Assembly (NCBI GenBank): GCA_030770535.1
Contig: JASVEC010000034.1
Span: forward strand, 1-64,000
DNA from: Batkoa obscura
Taxonomy: Eukaryota > Entomophthoromycota > Entomophthoromycetes > Entomophthorales > Batkoaceae
Direction of reading: 5' to 3'
Length of the DNA: 64,000 nt
Shown: positions 34,031 to 43,575 of the stretch, piece after piece
Layout of the letters: each line of letters opens with the position of its first letter
Position numbering within the stretch: the first letter of the stretch is position 1
Position numbers and translations under genes: made by a program
The notes under the pieces: generated by a model
Databases searched by the model: none
Told to the model about the DNA's origin: nothing
The model's input: the letters and a program-made list of their open reading frames with translations, nothing else

Positions 34031-35037
34031 CAATTAGAAAAAAGTTATTTGAGAATAAAATAAATACAAAAATAAAAAACAAAGCAGAGATAGAAGAAAT
34101 TTTCAATGAAGTAAAAAATTATACAAATTGCATAAATTCTGTGTTGATACTCAAAAAAACACATTTAATGAAACTATCAAAAAACTAAATAATAGAAGTT
34201 GTATAATGAGCTTAGATTTTAAACAAAATATGGAAATAGGAACAAGACCAGATTCAATAAATCTATATCATTATAATAAACAAGCTATATCAGTATTAGG
34301 TTTTGGTGTATTATATTTAAAAGATGATAAAACAATAGGCAAAGTTTACTTTGATTGTTTATCTGAAATATTGAATCATGATTCAGCACATGGGGATGTG
34401 CTTTTATGTTTAAGAATCTTACTAACAAATTTTCCGCTTAAATAGCGCTTAAAAGGTGGAAAAAGTAACGAAGCCAAAAAAACATCCCCATATGTTTAAA
34501 GAAATTCATAAAATAAATAGTAGTTTGAATGTTAATCCTAATTTTTTTGCTGAGCATCATGGAAAAAGTATAGTTGATGAACATTTTAGAAACCTTTCAA
34601 AATGGAAAAGTAGTTTTGAAGCGTTAGGTAAAATAGAAGATATCAATCAATTAATCTCAAGATTTGAGGCTTTTGTTTGCGAGTATAATAAAATTAATAA
34701 CTCGACTGTTAATAATGGGAAAACAGATATAATTTTTAAAAAGTATGAAAGAAACAAAAATACAAAAAGAATAATAGAGATGCAAGGCATTAAGAAGTAT
34801 CTACACTTTATTAAACATAACAATAAACTACATCGTTATCCAGTATCTGATACATCAAAAAAAAGCGATATAATTCCAGTTAAAGTTATAGAGTCTATAG
34901 AAAATAGAAAAATTAAAAGATCAATCCCAGCTTATCTTACGAAGATAACAGAGAATTTAAAATTTTCGATATTTACTAAACAAGTAAGTAGTTTGTTGAA
35001 TGATAGAAATAGATTATTAAATGTTACTATTACTTAA
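34031..35037 (+). pseudogene. decayed DNA-transposase-like gene interrupted by MITE 13
   Basis: Reading frames at 34031-34188, 34128-34388 and 34493-35037 look like pieces of one protein. The first two overlap in different frames and MITE 13 separates the second and third. The second piece contains SLDFKQNMEIG and an ILNHDS motif. The third contains FFAEHHGKSIVDEHF and then a basic C-terminal half. An acidic DFK motif, a later D and an HGKS...D block recall catalytic-core patterns of DDE-type cut-and-paste transposases in fungi, but I cannot name the superfamily. Repeat T directly downstream may be its terminal region. The gene has no plausible intact start. Confidence 0.5.
34389..34492 (+). 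mobile_element. MITE 13, inside the transposase relic
   Basis: About 104 bp, forward, left end ATGGGGATGTG and right end ACATCCCCATA, core CTTAAATAGCGCTT. It lies between two frames that appear to belong to one transposase, so it arrived after or during decay of that gene. Confidence 0.88.
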
Positions 35038-35059
35038 GTTATTAATACCTAAGTTAATA

Positions 35060-35295
35060 AATAGTCAAAGAACAAGTAACTGTAATAATATGTAAAAACT
35101 ACTATTACTTGTACTATATAGGGATGGTTAATTATAGTTTTGAGGCTAACCACTCCCTCCCATGCAGCTATTTGTTAAATTGGCAATATATTAATAATGT
35201 AATTATAATACTAAAATAGTTTATTTATTTGATAATAAATCTACAATGTTGGTTATAAAGCAGTTGATAATAAATATTTCTCAATTAAGCTTTAT
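35060..35295 (+). repeat. dispersed repeat T, copy 2
   Basis: The counterpart of 5675-5905 in reverse complement, starting shortly after the transposase stop codon. The best-conserved block is around 35128-35160. Divergence is moderate with several small indels. Confidence 0.6.
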
Positions 35296-35369
35296 AAGAA
35301 TATGTATTTAAGGTCTAGTAAAAATTTAACTAACTTACAGTATAAACTATAATAGAATGATTTAGAACT

Positions 35370-35488
35370 GTGTCTGGGTACTTTTATTTTAATAAAAGAT
35401 TTGATTTTATAAAATTTTAAGCAAAGTTTTTAAAATACGAAATTTTCCAAAAATTAGATAAAATAATGAAACTAATTCAGACAACCCC
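35370..35488 (+). repeat. R2, second short inverted-repeat element, copy 1
   Basis: About 119 bp with ends TGTCTGGG and CAGACAACCCC, partly inverted. The interior shares CAAAGTTTTTAAAATAC and AATTAGATAAAA with 54200-54316. It is distinct from the main MITE family and non-coding. Confidence 0.5.
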
Positions 35489-35504
35489 AATTGCATAAAA
35501 ATAA

Positions 35505-35585
35505 TTTTAAAAACAATTTAATTTAAAAACAATTTAATTTAAAAACAATTTAATTTAAAAACAATTTAATTTAAAAACAATTTTA
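35505..35585. repeat. 16-bp tandem repeat
   Basis: About five copies of a 16-bp unit (AAAAACAATTTAATTT) directly beside R2 copy 1. Confidence 0.9.
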
Positions 35586-35890
35586 TTAAATCTAATAAAT
35601 TTTATCTTTTATTTGCTCTATATTATTAGTATATAAAGGTATTTTTAAGGATTTTTATATAAAAAACTCCAAATATAAATGCTACTTTATTAATTTAATA
35701 ATTGATTGTAATAATAATTGTAAAAACAATTAAATATGTTTTTAAATTTTCATATAATTGTTTTGGAGTTTTGTTGTTTAGATTTATTATAGAAAACTAT
35801 TATTTAATTACAAAAACACTATCGTTATATTTTAATATTCATACTTAGTATTTATAATACACAACTATAACTATTATTGTGTTCCTTATA

Positions 35891-35994
35891 TATGGGGCTG
35901 CATTCTTTTGTTTAAGGATTTTACTAACAAGTTTTTCCACTTAAATAGTGCTTAAAAAAATGGAAAAAATAATGAAGCCAAAAAAACACCCCTA
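35891..35994 (+). mobile_element. MITE 14
   Basis: About 104 bp, forward, left end TATGGGGCTGC and right end ACACCCCTATA, core CACTTAAATAGTGCTT. It is followed after only 15 bp by MITE 15 in the opposite orientation. Confidence 0.85.
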
Positions 35995-36009
35995 TATCAA
36001 AAAAAATCA

Positions 36010-36083
36010 TGTTTCATATTAAAGTACTATTTAGGTGGAAAAACTTGTTAGTAAAATTCTTAAACAAAAAAATAAATCCCTAT
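36010..36083 (-). mobile_element. MITE 15, truncated
   Basis: Only the right two thirds in reverse orientation remain, from AAAGTACTATTTAGGTGG to ATAAATCCCTATA. Confidence 0.75.
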
Positions 36084-36094
36084 ATAATAATTTT

Positions 36095-36333
36095 TTTTCT
36101 GAAATATTTAATACCGTTTTTTTAATAAATTCATTAAGACTTTTTTTAGTGTTATATATAGGATATATGACTATGTTTTCCATTTTACTTGTTTTACATG
36201 GTCTATAGCTTATTGTACGTTATTTTTTATATTTAGGTCTATTTTAGTTGTACAAACTAAAACTTGTTAGCTTTTAATTTGATAAAAATCTACGATAAAT
36301 CTTAACTCCAACCACAGAGCACCAAATTCCACA
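36095..36333 (+). mobile_element. diverged solo LTR 4 fragment
   Basis: It matches the last half of the LTR family at low identity. Landmarks in order are TAGGTCTATTTTAGTTGTAC, then ACTAAAACTTGTTAGC, and an end AAATTCCACA. It is clearly older than LTRs 3 and 5. It is a fossil. Confidence 0.65.
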
Positions 36334-36519
36334 CGAAAAAACAATGTAATAATCTCCCCTTTTTTTAGATACTGTATAATAGTTATTAAATGTTTATACA
36401 TTAATACTTTTTTTTTTTGAAATTTATAGATAATATAAGCAACCCTGTCTCTTGATTTTTATTAAGAAATTTTATAACGGTTTGTTTAATTTTTTTTGAG
36501 GCAGCTATGTAGGGTCGTA

Positions 36520-37860
36520 AATACTGTATACGTTATATCAAACTATACTTTACACATTCTCTTTATATTGACAAACAAAGCACTTGAAGCGCAAGCCTTT
36601 CAAGAAAAAAATACTTCACTTTATTCAATATGATAGAATGCAGTAAATTGAAGAACATGAAAACTTGTTTAACATTTGTTTTTGATAACGAATTCGGATA
36701 GAGTCAATAGGGTTAATTAAACAGCATAATGGAATATATCTTTATATCACTAGTTATTTAGTTATTCATTTAAAATTAATTGCGACATCCTATATAAAAA
36801 ATTTACACTTACGAAACGATATTTTTTACCATATTTAGATATTCACATCTATCACATATTCCCACTATATGAGGATGTTTTTTAGTTATATCATTTTTCC
36901 ATTTTTAAGCACTATTTGAGCGGAAAAATCGTTAACACAATTCTTCAAAAAAATATATCCCCATGGTGTTTTCTATCATGCTCTTAAAATGGCTATAAAG
37001 TTTATAAGTTAATTTTTATTTTATTATAAAGCAATTTGTTATATCTGGTCAGTAATTAAATTTAATAGATATACATTAAAATGCCAACTAAGCATATACT
37101 ATTTATTAGTTTATCTATCCAATTATAGATATTACATAAAAATGGATTTAAGTTAAAATAGGAATTTACATACTATAGTATGCCCTTTAATTAATTATTT
37201 GAAATGATATAATAAAAGAAATCTAGATATAGTCTTAATTACATTAAGGATGGTTTTATTTACTAATTTTGTTATTTATAAAAATATAATTTATTGATTT
37301 TTCAAGTTCCTATTATCTTATATTTTGGTTCTAATAAACCTCACCATATTCAAAAGTCATGTTTAACTTTAAATAGATACAAAGGGCAATTAAAATGTAT
37401 CTAAAAGTAAATAAAACAATATCATCACCTCCTTATGATTTCATTTTAAGTAAGTATCGAATTATCCTAAATATCGCATTACTATAAATTATTCTAGATG
37501 CTTTCTTATTGGAAATGTGTAGCTTATACTTTATTAAACATCTTATATGATCACAATTTTAATTAATTAAAAGTTAATTGAATTACTTCATTAAAGTAAT
37601 GCTTTGTAATAAAGGATGAATATTAATTGGCCATATATATAGAACTATACTATTGATAAATAATAAGATGGAAATCAAGTTCTAAAATGTTCTTATTACA
37701 CTGTATTCTCAAGCACAAACAATACCATCATATTATAAAGATAATATTTCTTTCTTATATTTTAATTAGCCTTTGTTTAGGAATATATATGTGTTGTTAC
37801 TAAGATGGAGTTTTTAACACCTTTTTTGTATAAATTACTTTTATAAGATTGAAAATAACT
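36520..37860 (-). repeat. long inverted repeat, arm B
   Basis: The inverted counterpart of 19213-20745. The arms are separated by about 15.8 kb containing the head-to-head zinc-cluster pair. MITE 17 begins 8 bp past the outer edge, and weak similarity to arm A's flank may continue beyond it, so the true edge is uncertain. No gene is present. Confidence 0.85.
36868..36965 (-). mobile_element. MITE 16, present only in repeat arm B
   Basis: About 98 bp, reverse, ends TATGAGGATGT and ATATATCCCCAT. The equivalent place in arm A (around 20355-20420) has no MITE, although flanking similarity there is weaker than for MITE 11. Confidence 0.85.
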
Positions 37861-37867
37861 TAAAACA

Positions 37868-37972
37868 TATGGGGATGTATTTCTGTATTTAAGAATTTTA
37901 CTAACAATTTTTCCACCCAAATAACGCTTAAAAGATGGAAAAAGTAATGAAGCCAAAAAAAACAGCCCCATA
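37868..37972 (+). mobile_element. MITE 17, at the edge of repeat arm B
   Basis: About 105 bp, forward, ends TATGGGGATGT and AACAGCCCCATA. The reverse-strand frame through it is an element-derived shadow. Confidence 0.88.
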
Positions 37973-38180
37973 TTTAATTTAATATCATTTTGATTTATTT
38001 TTCAAAGTGCTGTATCTTATACTGTAAGATCATCGTTATTGGTGGATGGATAGATACTTATTATAGAAGTTCACTTCTTATAACATAATTTGTAAGTAGG
38101 TATTCTTATGTTTTCAAATATTTATTTAAAGGAAGTAATGATAGTTCTAATATTTTGAAATTCTATTTTTTTTTTGGAAA

Positions 38181-38284
38181 TAAGCGGGGATATATTTTTT
38201 TGCTTAATAATTTTACCAACAATTTTTGCACTCAAATAGCACTTAAATGTAAAAAGTTGAAACAAAAAAACACAGTCCAATTTA
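38181..38284 (+). mobile_element. MITE 18, diverged
   Basis: Forward copy with left end AGCGGGGATAT and eroded right end ACAGTCCAATTTA. Part of the core arm is shortened (ACTTAAATGTAAAAAG). Confidence 0.75.
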
Positions 38285-38859
38285 TATAATTTAGCTTTAA
38301 ACTTGTAAAATTTACATACAGTGATAAACAAAAGTGACCATGTTTGCCAATTTTTAGCTTTTTTATCAATATTTAATTTGATTCTTTTCAGCATATACCT
38401 ATGTATTCATACTGTTAACTAGGGTTACTTTCTACAATATGTAAGTTATTTAAATTTTAATGAGAAAGTTAAAAAGTGACTGATATGGATTCACTTTTTT
38501 ACATCACAGCATACTAATCTATTATCAAAAGATGTATTTTTAAACCTCGAAGAAACCAAAGATTCCCAAATGTTTTACTAGTGAAAATAGTAAAAGGTAT
38601 ATAAGGAAAATAGAGAATGTGAATTAAAGGTAAGGAAGGGCGAAAAGAAGAGATAAAAGAAGGATATTAATCTAATTAGATAATTGATTGGGATACTCTG
38701 GTTTCTAAACACCTGTGTCTTTGCTTTTTTACCATCAACATAAGCATATTTTTGATTATCAATTCTCTATAACAAACTGAATAAATCGGTCTGGCATAGA
38801 CTTTCTAAATTTAAGAGGACATATTCTTTTCCATTATTTTTTTAAAATCTAAATAATTA

Positions 38860-38957
38860 TATAGAATGTTTTTTTGATTTCATTTTTCCATTCTTCAAGT
38901 CCTATTTGAGTAGAATAACTATTAATGAAATTCTTAAACAAAAAATACATTCCCATA
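38860..38957 (-). mobile_element. MITE 19
   Basis: Reverse copy, left end eroded to TATAGAATGT, right end ATACATTCCCATA, with core changes (AGTCCTATTTGAGTAG). Confidence 0.78.
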
Positions 38958-39467
38958 TCTTCTCCTTTTAATGGATTTACTTTCTCTTATCTACCACTTA
39001 CTCTTTGCAAAAATAAAGCACTAATAAATAATGGACCTTTCAAGATCTAAAAAATGGTACATTTGAGTACAACAGATTTAAAAATTACCACATCATAAAT
39101 TTATAATGTATTAAAGGCCAAAACTTTATTTAACTAAGGATTTATAATAATTTAATATTTCAAGTTTAAAGAAGATAAAGTTGCAGTATTGCTAAATTTC
39201 ATTAAACGTAGAATTGGGCATTTGAATTTTGTTTACTGAGCTCAATCATAGTGACTTTTTTTGCTTTTACATCTAGTAAATACAAAATTTTAATGCTCAG
39301 CTCTATGCTTAATAAAATTTAGTAATAATTCATCGGATAAATAACTTATTATTTCAAACATGGTAATGATGTTAAGTTAACCAATTCTTTTACACTAATT
39401 TTACAAACAAATGAATAGACCAATTAAAATCGAAAATTTTAAAAGATAAGGGAGGACCAAACTAACG

Positions 39468-39475
39468 TGACGTAA
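39468..39475. promoter_or_regulatory. CRE/ATF-type motif TGACGTAA upstream of THI4
   Basis: TGACGTAA is a strong recognition sequence for bZIP factors of the ATF/CREB type. It lies about 180 bases before the THI4 ATG. G/C-containing octamers are rare in this window, so chance is less likely than for AT-only motifs, but function is untested. Confidence 0.35.
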
Positions 39476-39656
39476 GGATTGAAAAGAAAAAAGCCAAACT
39501 ATGAAGTAGTGGATGATAATAGTGAAAAAAGGATTGAATGATTGGTCAAAGTAATATAAGAATAACTTCATTCGCATTATCTCAAGAATAGCTAAAATGA
39601 AGGATTTAAAAACTCGAAAAAAAAAAACTAAACTTTAATTTCATCAAAATAATAAA

Positions 39657-40606
<950 letters not shown>

Positions 40607-40703
40607 TTTAAATGCTAAATAAAATCAATTTATTATTTTAAACTTATAAAAAATTTAAATTAAATATACGTTTATTGATTTTAATAAATTTAATAGTTAA
40701 ATA

Positions 40704-41333
40704 TTAAGCAGTAGAACCACCTCTAACATATTGGGTAAGAATTTTAGCGAAATTTTCACCTTGAGTACGAGCAATATCCAATTCTTTTTCAGATGCTTGT
40801 CTTGCCCCATTATTACCTGCAACTACAGAAGCACCATAAGGAGATCCACCGAGTACATCTTTATCTTCTTGAAGGTTAGGGTTAGCATAGCCAAGTGGAA
40901 CATAAACAATACCAAAATGAGCAAAAGTAGTTAAAAAGGTAAGATGGGTAGTTTCTTGTCCACCATGCTGAGTATTGGAGGATACAAAAGTACCAGCAAA
41001 TTTACCTTGTAAAGCACCAGTGGCCCATAAACCACCACAAGCATCCCAAAAGTGCTTAAATTGTGCTGGCATGATACCAAAACGAGTTGGAACACCAAAC
41101 AAAAAGCCATCGGCTTCTTTTAGTTTTTCAGGAGTAAGTACTTCAATATCAGTTGGCTTAGCTGGGGCATGCATTTTTGTGAGTACTTCTTGTGGTAAAG
41201 TTTCGGGAATTTGATACAATGTTACTTCGACATTGGATACACGTTCGGCTCCTTCTTTAATAGCACGAGCTAAAGTAAGGATATGTTGATAAGTAGAGTA
41301 ATATGGAATAAAAATTTTAGTTGGACGAGCCAT
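40704..41333 (-). CDS. NAD(P)H:quinone oxidoreductase, WrbA/PST2 family (copy 2)
   Basis: A 209-residue flavodoxin-like quinone reductase, intronless and tail to tail with THI4. The isoalloxazine-binding segments PTRFG (82-86) and TQHGGQE (121-127) and the GGSPYGAS loop (162-169) are intact. The phosphate loop reads S13-T-Y15-Q16-H17, with Gln where the family normally has Gly; copies 3 and 4 share this change. It is closer to copies 3 and 4 than to copy 1. A TTAGTAA motif lies 111 bases upstream of the ATG. Confidence 0.93.
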   Translation of the reverse strand: MARPTKIFIPYYSTYQHILTLARAIKEGAERVSNVEVTLYQIPETLPQEVLTKMHAPAKPTDIEVLTPEKLKEADGFLFGVPTRFGIMPAQFKHFWDACGGLWATGALQGKFAGTFVSSNTQHGGQETTHLTFLTTFAHFGIVYVPLGYANPNLQEDKDVLGGSPYGASVVAGNNGARQASEKELDIARTQGENFAKILTQYVRGGSTA

Positions 41334-41443
41334 TTTAAGTTTTATTTGATAGAAATTTTATTTTCTAGTTTTCTTTCGTTTTAGTTTAAATAGCATCCGT
41401 TTGATTACGTACAATGTTAACAAAAAGGGGTTAAAAATACGAT

Positions 41444-41450
41444 TTAGTAA
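41444..41450 (-). promoter_or_regulatory. possible Yap1/AP-1-type site (TTAGTAA)
   Basis: The same heptamer as before quinone reductase 1, at a similar distance from the start codon. It is suggestive of oxidative-stress control only because it recurs before two paralogues. Confidence 0.25.
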
Positions 41451-42552
41451 GAGCAAATAATAACTTACCATTATAATAATATGCGTTTGTAATTGGATTA
41501 GTTCCCTTAAGGTAGTTTAACAATTTCTAATATAGCTACTTGGAACTTGAATTGTGAACTAAAATTGTGATTCCTATTAGTTTTATTGAAGAGCTTAAAA
41601 TTTATTAGTGTATATTAGATCTGTTTTAAGTACAATTTCTGCCCAAAGTTTACTATTATTTATGAGGACTTAAAATTGCATATCTAATTATGAAAAAACA
41701 GAAACATTTGACTCGTTTAAATGAGAGAATTCGGAACATGCAAAAATAGTGCTGGCCAATTAAAAGCCTAAAATTGAGATATTTGAATGAGTCAAATGCA
41801 AAAATGTCTTGTTTTTTCCTAATGATATATTGGATTATTTAGCATTGGTAACACATTGGTAATGCAAAAATTAGTTTTATTTTAAAATAAAAGATAAACA
41901 CAAAAATATATCCCTCATATGAAATAAAATTATTTTATCTTCATTTCCAACCTATAAATCTATTCAATCTCAAGAATTTTACTAACAAATTTCCGCTTAA
42001 ATAGTGCTTAAAAAATGGAAAAAGCAATGAAGTCAAAAAAAATACTCCCACATCTCATGATAAAACAGAATAACAATAAAATCGACTTTTTAAAATAAGA
42101 TACAAATTTATCACTTTTTATTTCTATAAAAGTTATTTTTTGCTAGAGCTGCTATTATTGAGCTGTAAAATTTTTACCTCCAAAACATTTTTAATTCATG
42201 ATGTTTTTATAAAATCGATTTTTAGAACACTAAAAACATGTAGTAATATTTATATCAAAAATAAATGCTAGAAAATTAAGAATAATAATAATTCTAATGA
42301 GGTAAAGAAAATAAATCAATATTATCTATTTGATGGCAAAATTTATTTAAATATAAGTTAAGAGATGTGAAATTAATATCACAAGTACTAATTGTTATAA
42401 AATTATTACAACAATATATTTTATTAACTTTTTAAATTCCAATAAGTAACAGATAATATTACTTCAATATAGAAAAGTTACACAAATAATTAAATTTTAA
42501 ATAGTAGATATGGTTTGATTTAAATATTACACTAGATATAAAAATACACTTG
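41451..42552. other. intergenic between quinone reductase 2 and the C2H2 gene
   Basis: It contains truncated MITE 20. A detached piece of a left MITE end lies in inverted orientation at about 41888-41922. No gene is seen. Confidence 0.5.
41968..42052 (+). mobile_element. MITE 20, left end missing
   Basis: Forward copy that starts within the family at CTCAAGAATTTTACTAAC and ends ATACTCCCACAT. The missing left terminus may be the inverted fragment about 50 bp upstream. Confidence 0.75.
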
Positions 42553-43575
42553 CTAGTGATCGCCACTTCTTTGATGGATAGTTTTAACATGGCGAGTTAA
42601 ATCATGTTTTCTAGAAAAAGCACGATTGCAAACTGTACATGTATGAGGCTTAATACGAATAGGACTATGGATCTCTAGATGAGCTCTCATATTATAAGGG
42701 CGACTAAATAATTTCTTACATCCTGGGTATGTACAAGGGATACTTTTGGGACGATCTGGAGCACGGCTTTTATGGCCTGATTGAACATATGAGTTATTTT
42801 CCTCTGTATCCTTTTTATTGGCCTTCGAAGTATACATTGAATTAATATTGTACGATAGCGGAGACTCTTTACTCACACTATTATTATTAGCTGATAAAAC
42901 ATCTGGAATAGGTTTTCCCGTCCTTTGATTCAAAGTAACGGGTGCATTTTGATTCAAAGCAATGGCTTGCCTTAGTGCATTAGCATATTCCATGGTATAT
43001 TGAGGATAATTCGTTAATGGATAAAACGAACTAACTTGGTTGAGAAAGTCTTGTGAATAAAATTGGGATACTCGGGATGAATCAATATTGCTTGTGATAA
43101 GAGGATGATATAAGCCGCTACTGTCATAAGTTGGTACACTTGGACTTTGAAATGAATTTACATTAGCATAAATATTAGCATTTGAATAGGGTGAAATAGG
43201 ATCAATATTTGGGGTGGATACCGATATAGTTGATCTCATGTAGTTGTCTCCATCAAACTGTGCAAGTGGAGACTCATTTGGTTCTGTTTTAATTGCTGTT
43301 AACTGATTTGTATTATTTTGATTCATGTCGAATAAGGCTGCTTCTTGGTAATAAGGATCAAATGAAGTTATGTTATCTGGTGATATACAGGAAAGTGGAG
43401 ATTGAAAACTATTCAAATTATAATTTATACCTGTATTAAATGCTGTTTCAAATATCATTGGATCAACCACATCCTTAGGATTTGCAAAATCGTCCAATTC
43501 TAAATCAACTGCGCTTTTATTATTGTAGTTTGGCTTATCAAAGTTTGTATTGTATGTTAAATAATTATTAGTCAT
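42553..43575 (-). CDS. C2H2 zinc-finger transcription factor (Crz1/Ace2-like finger pair)
   Basis: A 340-residue regulator with two adjacent fingers at the extreme C-terminus. Finger 1 uses Cys281, Cys286, His299 and His303 (C-x4-C type, with SRPYNMRAHL), and finger 2 uses Cys313, Cys316, His329 and His334 (AFSRKHDLTRHV). The RPYN..AHL and AF.R.HD..RH helices are those of the fungal Crz1/Ace2/Swi5 class, where finger pairs bind GC-containing sites. The first 275 residues are Asn/Ser/Gln/Tyr-rich and disordered, with many SP sites suited to phosphorylation. I see no clear calcineurin docking motif, so a Crz1 role is not established. A long upstream region suggests complex control. Confidence 0.88.
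   Translation of the reverse strand: MTNNYLTYNTNFDKPNYNNKSAVDLELDDFANPKDVVDPMIFETAFNTGINYNLNSFQSPLSCISPDNITSFDPYYQEAALFDMNQNNTNQLTAIKTEPNESPLAQFDGDNYMRSTISVSTPNIDPISPYSNANIYANVNSFQSPSVPTYDSSGLYHPLITSNIDSSRVSQFYSQDFLNQVSSFYPLTNYPQYTMEYANALRQAIALNQNAPVTLNQRTGKPIPDVLSANNNSVSKESPLSYNINSMYTSKANKKDTEENNSYVQSGHKSRAPDRPKSIPCTYPGCKKLFSRPYNMRAHLEIHSPIRIKPHTCTVCNRAFSRKHDLTRHVKTIHQRSGDH

Larger units (their letters stand above)
37973..39656. other. intergenic upstream of THI4, with two MITEs
   Basis: It holds MITE 18, MITE 19 and the THI4 promoter. A minus-strand stretch at about 38573-38775 stays open for some 64 codons but has no start and no family. Several CCAAT-type motifs lie between 39375 and 39550. 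No TPP riboswitch signature (CTGAGA, then ACCTGAT) is visible before THI4. Confidence 0.55.

Noticed and set aside
38573-38775. Minus-strand open stretch of about 64 codons following a TTATAG acceptor-like site.
   Set aside because: No upstream exon, start codon or family could be found.
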